64,000 nucleotides of DNA from Ramlibacter alkalitolerans (GCF_016722765.1 NZ_JAEQND010000013.1:62001-126000), one strand, 5' to 3'; positions 54,748-63,032 are shown, numbered from the stretch's first letter. Numbers and translations are program-made. Notes: generated by a model from the sequence alone, not told the origin.

Positions 54748-55074
54748 ATGAAGAACTTCCTCGAACGCCAGCGCGCCAAGCGCGAAGAGCTCCTGAAGCG
54801 CCTGCGCACCCGCTGGGACGAGCAGAGCCCGCGCAAGCGCCGCGCGCTCCTGCTGGTGGCCGGCCTGGGCGCGGCCACGACCCTGCTCACCGGCTACATG
54901 CTGGTGGCGAACTTCGGGGTGTGGGGCCTGGCGCTGATTCCCGTCATCGTGTTCTTCGCCAAGCGTCGCGCCTGGCTGCTGATGCAACGCGAAGACGCGC
55001 GGGCGCGCGGTGAGCTGCCCCCGCCGAAAAAGCCGCTGCTCATTCGCGCGCTCGGCCGGCTGTTTGGCCGCTGA
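54748..55074 (+). CDS. Small basic membrane protein
   Basis: 108 residues from ATG 54748; a TTG at 54733 overlapping the traF stop is an alternative. Very basic N-terminus (RQRAKREELLKRLRTRW ... RKRR), two hydrophobic helices (about 37-55 and 57-75), and a proline-rich basic end. No family recognised. Co-transcribed with the traF-like gene, 11 bp after its stop. Confidence 0.65.
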   Translation: MKNFLERQRAKREELLKRLRTRWDEQSPRKRRALLLVAGLGAATTLLTGYMLVANFGVWGLALIPVIVFFAKRRAWLLMQREDARARGELPPPKKPLLIRALGRLFGR

Positions 55075-55095
55075 AGCGACGCCTTGCGCAGAACG

Positions 55096-55122
55096 CATAA
55101 AGAGCGGGGTCGGTGGTCAAAA
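55096..55122 (+). promoter_or_regulatory. Type-B promoter motif of the two-partner secretion operon
   Basis: CATAA (55096-55100), 16 bp ending in GGTGG, TCAAAA (55117-55122), 32 bp before ATG 55155. Confidence 0.4.
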
Positions 55123-55154
55123 CGACTGCTCCCGCATTCGCACTGGACCACCCG

Positions 55155-56675
55155 ATGAAAAAACTCCTTCTCCCGGCGCTCCTGGCCGCCATCTTCATGC
55201 CGGCACACGCTTCGAGCTCGCTCGAAGAGTATCGCTCCAGCTTCTCGCTGGAAGAAATCGCTGACGCCCCGGACCTGGTGGGTGGCAAGTGCACCGACTG
55301 GAAGGTCCTTGGAAACAGCGTGCTGACGCAAAAGCAGCTGCCCGGTGCCTTCGAGCGCTCCGCCGAATCCGCCGGCCGCGCTCTCACCCGCGCGTACGTG
55401 GCCGCCGGGTACATCACCGTTCGCGTGATGCCCGATGCGCGCGACTGCACCCTGCAGGTGGTGGAGCTGAAGGCCTCGCCCGTGGGTGAATACGCGGACT
55501 TCGTGCCGCGCAAGGCGCTGCGTACCGCCGACGTGGAGCACTTCGGCACGCTCATTTCCCGCCACGCGGCCGATGCGCAAAAGCGCGTGCGCATCACCTT
55601 CGGCGAGCCGAACGTGGAAGCCGGGACCGTGGAAGTCAAGACCGAGGCAGCGCCCATCAACGACCCGCAGAAGCTCGCCAGCACCGTCGTCTACAACTCG
55701 CTGGGCCCGCGCTACTCCGGCTCCGACGTGCTGACCGCATACGTCAAGAACAGCATCGACGGCCTGCGCGTCGAGGGCTCCGCTTCTGTCGGCCTGCCCT
55801 TCGTGCGCAGCGAAAGCAAGGGCGGCATCTACGCGGCGGCCAGCGGCAAGGTGTCCGGCTCGACCCCCTACGGCATCGTCGGCGTCGAGTCGAACATCAG
55901 CAGCTACAAGGTGGGCGGCGCCTACCGCGAGCTGAACATCAAGGGCACCACGTGGCGCACCCAGCTCGCCTACGAGTACCCGCTGACCACGCGCACGTCC
56001 CTGGAAGGTCGCCTCGGCTACGTGTACCAGGACCAGAAGATGGATTCGTTCGGCCTGAACGAGTCCCTAGGCTACTTCTCGGGTTACGCCGGCGTACGGG
56101 ACACCGGTGAGTTCTACGGCAAGAGCACCTACGCTGTCGCTGGCGGCGTGCTGCAAGGGCTCGGTGGCTCGCAGGAGTTCACGATGGTTCCGCTGTCGGG
56201 CCTCTACGACCGCGCCTTCACGCTGGTGCGGGCTGACGGCTCCATCTTCGTGCCGCTGTCCGAGAAGGACGACTCGAACCTGCAATTCGTCACCGGCATC
56301 CAGCTGGGCAAGCGCGGCGTGCCGAGCCCGGAGACCTTCTACATCGGCGGCCTCGACCGCGGCTCCAGCTACCCGACGGGTGTCTATGCGGGCCACTCCG
56401 GCTTCTCCGCCGGCGTGAAGTACAGCTTCAAGACCTTCAACACCGAGGTGTCCGGCCAGCCGCTCGCCCTGCAGCCGTTCGTTGCCTTCAACGCAGGCAT
56501 GGTGAAGCAGGCAACTGGTGACAGTGCCACGGTCGGTTCGCTCGAAGGCGGCACCACGGTGAAGCTGACCAAGAACATCAGCGGCGCCGCGTCGGTGGCC
56601 ACGCGCATCGATGGCAACAAGGCCTTCCCGGGTCCGGGCACCCGCCTGAACCTGTCCCTGAACCTGGTCTTCTGA
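55155..56675 (+). CDS. Two-partner secretion transporter (TpsB, ShlB/FhaC type)
   Basis: 506 residues with signal peptide (about 1-19). POTRA region about 40-125 (YVAAGYITVRVMPDA with the strand that follows), then a 16-strand barrel: VYNSLGPRYSGSDVLTAYV, TPYGIVGVESNISSYKVGG, YIGGLDRGSSYPTGVYAG (the conserved motif of the L6 region) and a terminal aromatic residue (LSLNLVF). The second POTRA domain seems short compared with FhaC. Twelve bp separate it from the TpsA gene. Confidence 0.92.
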   Translation: MKKLLLPALLAAIFMPAHASSSLEEYRSSFSLEEIADAPDLVGGKCTDWKVLGNSVLTQKQLPGAFERSAESAGRALTRAYVAAGYITVRVMPDARDCTLQVVELKASPVGEYADFVPRKALRTADVEHFGTLISRHAADAQKRVRITFGEPNVEAGTVEVKTEAAPINDPQKLASTVVYNSLGPRYSGSDVLTAYVKNSIDGLRVEGSASVGLPFVRSESKGGIYAAASGKVSGSTPYGIVGVESNISSYKVGGAYRELNIKGTTWRTQLAYEYPLTTRTSLEGRLGYVYQDQKMDSFGLNESLGYFSGYAGVRDTGEFYGKSTYAVAGGVLQGLGGSQEFTMVPLSGLYDRAFTLVRADGSIFVPLSEKDDSNLQFVTGIQLGKRGVPSPETFYIGGLDRGSSYPTGVYAGHSGFSAGVKYSFKTFNTEVSGQPLALQPFVAFNAGMVKQATGDSATVGSLEGGTTVKLTKNISGAASVATRIDGNKAFPGPGTRLNLSLNLVF

Positions 56676-56686
56676 GAAAGCACACG

Positions 56687-58735
56687 ATGAACAAGAAACT
56701 GACCCTCACCCCCGTGGCCTTCCTCATCGGGCTGGCGTTCTGCGGCGGCGCTCTCGGCCAGGTGGCACCGGCCCCCACTGCCCTGCCCCAAGGCGGCTCC
56801 TTCGTCGTCGGTGGCGGCACCATCTCGAACACGGCGCCGGCGACTCTCGGCGTGAAGGTGACCGCGCAGCAAGGCGGCAACGCCATGATTAACTGGGGCG
56901 GCGGCTTCAACATCGGCCAGGACGCCACGGTGAACTTCACCAGCACCGCGACCGCGGCTGGCCTGAAGAACATCGTCAACGTCGACACGTCCGGCTCGAT
57001 GTCGAACCTTGCGGGCACCATCACTGGCCCGAACAACGCTTCCATCCTGGTGGTCAACCCGAACGGCATCACCGCCTATGCCGGCGCCAACCTGGGCCGG
57101 GTCGGAAACAACGCGACGGCCCTGTACCTGGTGGCCGGCCGTGCCTCGTTCGCCAACGGCAACGTGACCATCGAGCTCAATAGCGCGCCCATCGTGCTGC
57201 CGGCTCGCGACGCAAGGGCGCCCACCGAGACCAACTACGTCCCGGCGATGGGCACCGACCCCTTTGAAATCGCAGGCGCCCCGAACACGGGTGTGCGCCT
57301 GGCGGCGCCTGCGGGTTACGCCGGCGAGAGCCTCACGCTGCCCCATGGTCTGTTCGTCGACCAATACGGCCCGGCCTCGGCTGGCATGAACGACTCGTCC
57401 TTCCGCTCCCAGGTCATCGACGTGTCGAATCTGGGCGCGGTGCACTTCGGGACCGCGAAGAACGGCGTGGGCAGCTACCGCCTCGGGTCCAGCCAAACGC
57501 TCGATGTCGGCAGCAACTTCAGCGCCTTCCTCGACGCGACGGACATGCAGACGTTCAACACCGATGCGAGCAAGCTCTCCACGGTGGTGCTCAACGGCGC
57601 TTCGAACGTCGCACTCGAAGGTCATACGGGCGACCTGCGCCTGGGCGGCACCCTCACGGACCTGGACCTCTGGCTGAAGGTGCACGGGGCGCTCGGTTCG
57701 CTCGCATCCGCACCGGTCCTGTCGGGACGGCAGTGGCTGGACCTGAACTTCGGCACGACCGGCAGCTTCGCGAAGGGCTTCACGATGAGCGCGGACGCCA
57801 CCGTGGGCGAACTCGCTCCCTTCGTGGACCTCAAGTCGGCGGCCCCGATGACGCTGGACTCGGTGTCCCTGACCGGCAACCTGCCGTTCAACCTGACGGC
57901 GCCGTCCATCACGTTCGTGAACTCGAACGTCGCGGTGAGCGGCGTGAATGCCACGGTGAACCTGAAGGCCAGCACCGGCGACGTGGCACTCGCGAACTCC
58001 ACGGTGTCCGGACAGCTGGCCTCGGTCGACGCCAGTGCGGGCACCGTCTCGGTCGACAAGACCTCGCTGCTGCAAGCAGCCGGCGGCTCGATGTTCGTGA
58101 ACGGCACCGGCAAGACCACCTTCGACTCGGCCACGTTGCGCGCGCAGGATGCGGCCGTGGTCAGTTCGCCGAGCGTTTTGGGCCCGGTGAACTCGGACCC
58201 GGGCATCTCCAGCGGCGGCAAGCGTGTGGACACCACCCTGTCGGTGACCGCGAAGAACATCTCCGTGGCCGGCACGCTCAAGGCGGGCGAACGGGCCGTC
58301 GTGCCCCCGCCGGTTGTCGTGCAACCGCCGGCACCGGTCGAGCCCCCGCCGCCGGTTGTGCAGCCCCCTGTGGTGGTGCCGCCGCCGGCGCCCGTGGAGC
58401 CGCCTGTTGTCACGCCACCGCCCGTGGAGCCCCCGCCGGTAGTGACGCCGCCGGTGGAGCCGCCGCCCGTGGTGACGCCGCCAAAGCCGGAGCTGCCCCC
58501 GGTGAACCCGTGCGCGGCCAACCCGCTGGCGTGCGTGCCTGAATACGCCAAGGACCCGCGCGTCACGACCAACCCGGTGCAGTTCCAGCTGGTGACGGAC
58601 ACCAAGGTGATTCGCCTGGAAGGCTCCCAGTTCCGCGTGCCCAGCGCGCTGCAAATCGGCTCCCGGGCTCGCGTGGACGTCGATGACGATGTGGTGCGCC
58701 GCGCGCGCATGCCGAAGATGCCGCACGAGAAGTAA
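56687..58735 (+). CDS. Secreted TpsA exoprotein (filamentous-haemagglutinin N-terminal domain)
   Basis: 682 residues. Signal peptide (about 1-24), then the TPS secretion domain (about 35-165) with the family landmarks INWGGGFNIGQDATVNF, SMSNLAGTITGPNNASILVVNPNGI. A beta-helix-like body runs to about 530. A proline/valine-rich stalk of PPV/EPP repeats (about 535-600) precedes a short charged end. It is small for a TpsA; no toxin domain is visible at the C-terminus, so adhesion is more likely than contact-dependent inhibition. Exported by the upstream TpsB. Confidence 0.9.
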   Translation: MNKKLTLTPVAFLIGLAFCGGALGQVAPAPTALPQGGSFVVGGGTISNTAPATLGVKVTAQQGGNAMINWGGGFNIGQDATVNFTSTATAAGLKNIVNVDTSGSMSNLAGTITGPNNASILVVNPNGITAYAGANLGRVGNNATALYLVAGRASFANGNVTIELNSAPIVLPARDARAPTETNYVPAMGTDPFEIAGAPNTGVRLAAPAGYAGESLTLPHGLFVDQYGPASAGMNDSSFRSQVIDVSNLGAVHFGTAKNGVGSYRLGSSQTLDVGSNFSAFLDATDMQTFNTDASKLSTVVLNGASNVALEGHTGDLRLGGTLTDLDLWLKVHGALGSLASAPVLSGRQWLDLNFGTTGSFAKGFTMSADATVGELAPFVDLKSAAPMTLDSVSLTGNLPFNLTAPSITFVNSNVAVSGVNATVNLKASTGDVALANSTVSGQLASVDASAGTVSVDKTSLLQAAGGSMFVNGTGKTTFDSATLRAQDAAVVSSPSVLGPVNSDPGISSGGKRVDTTLSVTAKNISVAGTLKAGERAVVPPPVVVQPPAPVEPPPPVVQPPVVVPPPAPVEPPVVTPPPVEPPPVVTPPVEPPPVVTPPKPELPPVNPCAANPLACVPEYAKDPRVTTNPVQFQLVTDTKVIRLEGSQFRVPSALQIGSRARVDVDDDVVRRARMPKMPHEK

Positions 58736-58743
58736 GCCGGCTA

Positions 58744-58780
58744 GGAAGCAGAAAAGCCCCCATCGCGGGGCTTTGCTTCT
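58744..58780. terminator. Bidirectional terminator
   Basis: AAAGCCCC, CATCGC, GGGGCTTT inside an outer GAAGCA/TGCTTC pair, between convergent genes. Confidence 0.8.
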
Positions 58781-59900
58781 AGGGCAAGGCTCCCGGTGGC
58801 GCGCCCGCCTTCTGCGCTTCGCCGGTGATAGTCACCTTGACCTTCTCGTACGTCTCGACGACCGTCTTCAACTGGCCCTGCTTGAACTCGACCTTCTTCG
58901 TCACCTCACTGAGATAGGTTGTGACTGCATCGTTGAGCCCTTTCACGTCCGACGCGCTGTTCACTGCATTCAGCGTAGACGCAGGAGCCGTCGGTTTCAG
59001 CATCGCATTCACTTGGGCGGCAAGTGAGCCGATGGAGACCATAAGCTGCGCCTTCTCAATCCAGGCCGTCGCCCCTTTCGCCGCGTCAGCAGCGTGCAGC
59101 GCGGAATTTAGCTCCTGCTGTATCGCGGCGCGTTGAGCAGCCACGTCTTTAAGGTCCTTCGCCGCCTGCGCGGTAAGCTTCTTCACCTCGTCGTCCACCG
59201 CTCGCCTGCGCGTTTCTGCTGCAAGGGCGAGCAGACGGTTGGCCTCGTCAACTGGCTGCTTGTCCGCTAGCAATCGCTTCAGGTCCGCATCCGCCTTCGC
59301 TCGGTCAAGCAGAGGGCCGCGAGAACCCGGCGCCAGCACCGTCCATTTCAAGTTGTCCGACTGCTTGGTGGCCCAGAAGAAGAAGCTTGCATCCTCATCG
59401 ACACGGCTTCCCTGCGCCGGTGAAGGGTAGAGCTTGTCCGAGGGCTTCAGGCTCGCTGCAACCAGCACGTCATAGGGGCACCCGCCGGCGCCCACTACCT
59501 CTGATGAGAGGTAGGTCGGCGGCATCTGTTGTCCAACGTCGGATTGCATTACCACCGCCACCAGCACGCCCTTTGCGCCTGTCCACTGCAGCAGGTCCTT
59601 CACGTACACGGAGTGTTCCGTCATGCGCTGCGTGATGGCCTTCTCCTGCGCCTTGCTGAAGAGGTAGTCCAGTACGTCCTTGATGTTTCCTGCCCTGTCT
59701 TGCACCCCCTGCCAACGCGTCGCTGCTTCCGTTCCTTTCACGATGCCGAGGTCGCTGAGCGTAGGCGCGGGCGTGCAGGTTGCTCCCACCACCGGCACCC
59801 CGTCTATGGCGAGCGCTGGTTGCGAAGCACTCGCGAGTATGAGGACTGCCACACGCGCCCTTGCCGGCCCGACCCACCAGCTTCCTCTCACAAGTTTCAC
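58779..59900 (-). CDS. Secreted coiled-coil protein
   Basis: 373 residues; signal peptide (about 1-31, SQPALA). N-terminal half with two cysteines (ATCTPAP and GGCPYDV); the second half is a long alanine-rich coiled coil (about 205-350, e.g. VKKLTAQAAKDLKDVAAQRA). No family recognised. Its start overlaps the stop of the upstream gene by four bases, so the two secreted proteins are made together and may act as a pair. Confidence 0.7.
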   Translation of the reverse strand: MKLVRGSWWVGPARARVAVLILASASQPALAIDGVPVVGATCTPAPTLSDLGIVKGTEAATRWQGVQDRAGNIKDVLDYLFSKAQEKAITQRMTEHSVYVKDLLQWTGAKGVLVAVVMQSDVGQQMPPTYLSSEVVGAGGCPYDVLVAASLKPSDKLYPSPAQGSRVDEDASFFFWATKQSDNLKWTVLAPGSRGPLLDRAKADADLKRLLADKQPVDEANRLLALAAETRRRAVDDEVKKLTAQAAKDLKDVAAQRAAIQQELNSALHAADAAKGATAWIEKAQLMVSIGSLAAQVNAMLKPTAPASTLNAVNSASDVKGLNDAVTTYLSEVTKKVEFKQGQLKTVVETYEKVKVTITGEAQKAGAPPGALP

Positions 59901-61147
59901 AGCGTTCCCCTTACTTCGAGGATTCGGTTACGGGCCTCTAGTGCCAACAGCATGGCGCTGCTGTAGATGAATAAGTCGGCGCGCTTCTGGTTCATCTGCT
60001 CCAGATATGACTGCAGCGTATTCACGTCAGCGTCCTTGAGGTTGCTTGGCAAGTACTGCGCCGCCAAGGCTGCCTGCTGTGAGAAGCTCGGAACTAATGG
60101 GTCGCTCGAGACTGCGGGGAGCACTCGGTATTCAACGGAATCCAATGCACCGCCGTCAATCAGTTTTTGCTTGACACGCCGGTACCACCAGTGACACGGC
60201 GCGTTCCCTTCGTCAACGGCCTGCAGGGTTGCAGTGCCGGATTGCATCTCGTAATACCCGCCCTTGTCCGTAGCTGAGACTGGCGTGCTGAAGTAGGCGT
60301 GGACCTGGTTTCTGACCGGAAGCAAGTCGGGGACACCGCCAATTCCGCAGTCCTGGCAAACGTCCGAGTGTGCAAGTGCGTTGCAACTCGGAAGCCGCAC
60401 GACGACGGGAGATTGTGGTGAGGGCACACAGGTGCTTCCAGCCCATTTTTGACAGTCCGCCGCAGTCTTTTCGTGGTCCTGAAGCAGCGCGTCTATCACC
60501 TGCCCTACTGACCCTGTTCGAAGCGGGTCAAGTATGTTGGCGATGGCTTGGTCGTAGCTGTCCAGCGCCGGCGAAATTTGCGCAGTCTCGCCAGAAAGCC
60601 GCCTGGCCGCGACTTCCGTCCCGAGGGCAACGGGTAGGGCTACCGCGGATACCAGCGTTGGGTAGCGCAGCAGCGCACCACGAGCATCTCTTACCTTGTC
60701 GGCAACATTCTTGAAATCGCCAATGAGCTTGTTTTTCTGTGTCTGGGGCGTCTTGGGGTCGAACCATGCCTGTCCGAGCTCCTTCAGCGCTGTTGTAGAG
60801 CTCACGATGGTGTCGTAATAACCATTTAGGCGGCCGCGCTCTACCTCTTGTTCTATGACCGCAGGAAGTTCGACTATCCGTTTCTGAATGTCGGTGAGGG
60901 TGGCTATCACCTTGTCCAGCTGCAAACTGATGACAGTGAGCATTTTCATCTGTGCGCTCAGCATCGCTCCCAGGCCGCCGTCCCCGCTGTGGGAGAAGGC
61001 AGCGATGATGGAGACTGCAGCGGAAGCGGCCTGCCATGCCGCCACCGGAATTGCTGCCGCTGGTCGAACGAAAGGCAGTTTGCCTGTGACGCCCATGAGG
61101 ACGGAAGCGCCTATCGCTGAACGCAGTAGAAGCCGTCGACTCGCCAT
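59897..61147 (-). CDS. Secreted helical protein with Tat-like signal
   Basis: 416 residues from ATG 61147. The N-terminus MASRRLLLRSAIGASVLMG has a twin-arginine-like SRRLLL motif followed by a hydrophobic stretch and AAA. The exported body starts with amphipathic and hydrophobic helices (about 35-120: AASAAVSIIAAFSHSGDGGLGAM, VISLQLDKVIATLTDIQKRIV), a plan seen in membrane-inserting toxins, and ends in a cysteine-containing region (CQKW, CVPS, CNAL, CQDCGIGG). Function unknown; the toxin idea rests only on this architecture. Confidence 0.65.
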   Translation of the reverse strand: MASRRLLLRSAIGASVLMGVTGKLPFVRPAAAIPVAAWQAASAAVSIIAAFSHSGDGGLGAMLSAQMKMLTVISLQLDKVIATLTDIQKRIVELPAVIEQEVERGRLNGYYDTIVSSTTALKELGQAWFDPKTPQTQKNKLIGDFKNVADKVRDARGALLRYPTLVSAVALPVALGTEVAARRLSGETAQISPALDSYDQAIANILDPLRTGSVGQVIDALLQDHEKTAADCQKWAGSTCVPSPQSPVVVRLPSCNALAHSDVCQDCGIGGVPDLLPVRNQVHAYFSTPVSATDKGGYYEMQSGTATLQAVDEGNAPCHWWYRRVKQKLIDGGALDSVEYRVLPAVSSDPLVPSFSQQAALAAQYLPSNLKDADVNTLQSYLEQMNQKRADLFIYSSAMLLALEARNRILEVRGTL

Positions 61148-61169
61148 AACCACTCCTGGGTTCGAGCAG

Positions 61170-61190
61170 GCATCGTGGGATGCACGATGC
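61170..61190. promoter_or_regulatory. Hairpin in the leader of the secreted-protein genes
   Basis: GCATCGTG, GGATG, CACGATGC: perfect 8-bp arms, 23 bp upstream of the ATG at 61147 on the minus strand. Operator or attenuator; no T-run follows on either strand. Confidence 0.4.
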
Positions 61191-61227
61191 TGGGAGTCAA
61201 TAACCCCTTTTAGGATGCGCTTGAGGG

Positions 61228-61812
61228 TCAGCCTGGAATAGGCATGCGCCGTCGATTCTCGAGCCAGTATTCCGCGGCGCTCACCGTGTCCAGGCGCAAT
61301 GTGGACAGGCTGATTCGGGTGCGCTTCAGACGCGACACGCGCCGCAGCGAACGGCCGAACAGGGTCTGCCCTGCCCCGCCGATGTACACGCCGATGACTT
61401 CCCTGGCGCGCTCCTGCAGCAGGCGCACCCCTGGCTCGAACACCACCGGGTCGAGTTCGCGACGGATGGCGCCCTGCGGGAACAGGCACACGGTCTCACC
61501 TTCCTTCAGCGCGCAGGCAAGCTCGCGCATGCCGAAGGGCTTCTCGGTGTCCAAGGCCACCACCCGGCCCCAGCCGGCCTTCTCCAGGGCGCGCAGGCCC
61601 CACTTCCAGGGCGAGCGCTCGGCGAACGCCGAATCCACCCCGAAGACGCACGGCGTGGGAGCGAAGGCCGCGACGAGCAGGCCATCCAGGAAGGAGACGT
61701 GATTGGCCACAAGCAGCGTGCCGGGTTGCAGCTCGCCGATGGCGGACAGGTCTTCCTCGATGCGGAAGAACGCCTTGAAGAGTGCGCGTGCGCGTTCTTT
61801 GGAGAGGGTCAT
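61228..61812 (-). CDS. 1-acyl-glycerol-3-phosphate acyltransferase-like protein (PlsC family)
   Basis: 194 residues from ATG 61812. The acyltransferase signature is present: NHVSFLDGLL (H-x4-D replaced by N-H-V-S-F-L-D, so H and D are spaced normally) near residue 38, CLFPQGAIRRELDPVVFEPG near 105 as the F-P-x-G block, and VYIGGAGQT near 140. PlsC enzymes transfer the second acyl chain in phospholipid synthesis; relatives acylate other lipids. It is unusual plasmid cargo. It has a perfect type-A promoter and precedes the two secreted-protein genes, possibly as their operon leader. Confidence 0.85.
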   Translation of the reverse strand: MTLSKERARALFKAFFRIEEDLSAIGELQPGTLLVANHVSFLDGLLVAAFAPTPCVFGVDSAFAERSPWKWGLRALEKAGWGRVVALDTEKPFGMRELACALKEGETVCLFPQGAIRRELDPVVFEPGVRLLQERAREVIGVYIGGAGQTLFGRSLRRVSRLKRTRISLSTLRLDTVSAAEYWLENRRRMPIPG

Positions 61813-61838
61813 TGGTGTGCGCTCCGGGGTTTTCAGAC

Positions 61839-61868
61839 GTGTAGCGACCGCCTCGCTGCGGCGGTGCT
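61839..61868 (-). promoter_or_regulatory. Type-A promoter motif
   Basis: Minus strand: AGCAC (61868-61864), 19 bp, CTACAC (61844-61839), 26 bp before ATG 61812. Confidence 0.7.
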
Positions 61869-62052
61869 TCGTGCCCGTATTGACCTCGGATGCCGGCGTG
61901 TGTCGCACCTGCGCATCACCAGCCAGGGCCGCTGTATAGCGGACTTGTCCACAGAAATCCGGCATAACCCGGTCGCTGGCGGCTCTCGTTGAGCCGAAAA
62001 GCTAGGGTTTACGCGGGTTCCCGCTGGATTGCCCGTGGAACGGGCAGCCGAT

Positions 62053-62116
62053 GTGTCGACGCACATGTGAGCATCGGCTCAATTGCTTATAGGTGCATCC
62101 GCACCTATACTCAGCC
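62053..62116. repeat. GYRC octamer array 11 at the par promoter (8 units)
   Basis: GTGTCGAC, GCACATGT, GAGCATCG, GCTCAATT, GCTTATAG, GTGCATCC, GCACCTAT, ACTCAGCC in gapless 8-bp phase, covering the parA promoter. The only array outside 25.9-31 kb. Confidence 0.75.
62083..62111 (+). promoter_or_regulatory. parA promoter with overlapping palindromic operator
   Basis: TTGCTT (62083-62088), 17 bp, TATACT (62106-62111). TATAGGTGC-ATCC-GCACCTATA (62088-62109) is a perfect palindrome with 9-bp arms lying between and over both boxes. GCCGATG/CATCGGC (from 62047 and 62071) forms a further inverted pair upstream. Confidence 0.7.
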
Positions 62117-62139
62117 GCGTCAAAACCAAGGGACTCCTC

Positions 62140-62814
62140 ATGACGGTCATAGCCGTGTTGTCGCAGAAGGGTGGATGTGGGAAGACCACCATCGCTACCA
62201 CCCTCGCCAAGGGCTACCAGCTCCAGGGCAAGGAAGTCCTGCTGGTCGACACCGACCCCCAAGGCAGCGCGCGCGACTGGGCCGCTGCGAACGAGCAGCA
62301 GACGCTGCCTGTCGCGGGCCTGGACCGCCCCACCCTGGAGCGAGACATTAAGCCGGTGATGAAGGACGTGGATGTCGTCATCATCGACGGCGCGCCGCGG
62401 CACGAGGCCATCATGGCCGCCGCCGTGAAGGTGGCCGACGTGGTGCTGATTCCCGTGCAGCCCAGCCCGTACGACGTCTGGGCGACTGCGGACCTGGTGA
62501 GTCTGCTGGTGCAGCGCCAGGAGCTGCTCGGCACGCCGAAGGCAGCGTTCATCCTGAGTCGCGTCATCAAGCGCACGCGCATCGGCTCGGAAGTCCGCGA
62601 GGCACTCGACGAGCTGCGGCTGCCGGTGCTCGAAGGCCACACCGTCCAGCGCGTCACCTACGCAAACGCCGCCGCCAAGGGCCTGACGGTCCTCGAGGTC
62701 GAGCCCGATGGCGAAGCCGCTGCCGAAATCCAGGCAATCATGCGCGATGTCGACGCCCTGCTGAAAGGCGAGTTGAAGCTGAAACCCGTGAAGGAAGAAG
62801 GAGCTGTGAAGTGA
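62140..62814 (+). CDS. parA: ParA-type partition ATPase (short, type Ib)
   Basis: 224 residues: deviant Walker A QKGGCGKTT (about 9-17), VLLVDTDPQGSARDW (A' box), VVIIDGAPR (Walker B region) and PVQPSPYDVWA. There is no N-terminal helix-turn-helix, so it belongs to the short ParA/ParF class whose autoregulator is the partner protein. ATG 62140 lies behind AAGGGACTCCTC. It overlaps the partner gene by four bases. Confidence 0.95.
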   Translation: MTVIAVLSQKGGCGKTTIATTLAKGYQLQGKEVLLVDTDPQGSARDWAAANEQQTLPVAGLDRPTLERDIKPVMKDVDVVIIDGAPRHEAIMAAAVKVADVVLIPVQPSPYDVWATADLVSLLVQRQELLGTPKAAFILSRVIKRTRIGSEVREALDELRLPVLEGHTVQRVTYANAAAKGLTVLEVEPDGEAAAEIQAIMRDVDALLKGELKLKPVKEEGAVK

Positions 62815-63032
62815 AGCTGTCCGCTGCCCGTCCGAGTGCTGGCAAGGCCGCGCCCACCCTGTCGGAGTTGGCCGATAAACCAGAAACAGTCCGGCTGTCT
62901 GTCATCCTCGAGGCGGACGTCCATACGCAGCTGAAAATCATGGCGGCGTCGGAGCGCAAGACGGTCTCCGACATCGTTCGCAACCTCGTCATCGAACAGC
63001 TCAAGGCGCATGGCGAAAAGAAATCCAGCTGA
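62811..63032 (+). CDS. ParG-like ribbon-helix-helix centromere-binding protein
   Basis: 73 residues from GTG 62811. A flexible, basic N-terminal tail (about 1-27) is followed by VRLSVILEADVHTQLKIMAA and SERKTVSDIVRNLVIEQLK, the strand-helix-helix of RHH proteins. Size, tail and position match ParG of TP228: partner of the ParF-type ATPase, centromere binder and repressor. ParG binds tetramer boxes repeated every 8 bp; arrays with that period lie at this promoter and ten more places. Overlaps repA by 23 bp. Confidence 0.8.
   Translation: MKLSAARPSAGKAAPTLSELADKPETVRLSVILEADVHTQLKIMAASERKTVSDIVRNLVIEQLKAHGEKKSS

Noticed and set aside
56384..58726. A 780-codon minus-strand frame antisense to the TpsA gene
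   Set aside because: Histidine/arginine-rich shadow of a GC-rich coding sequence; the plus strand has unmistakable TPS-domain motifs.
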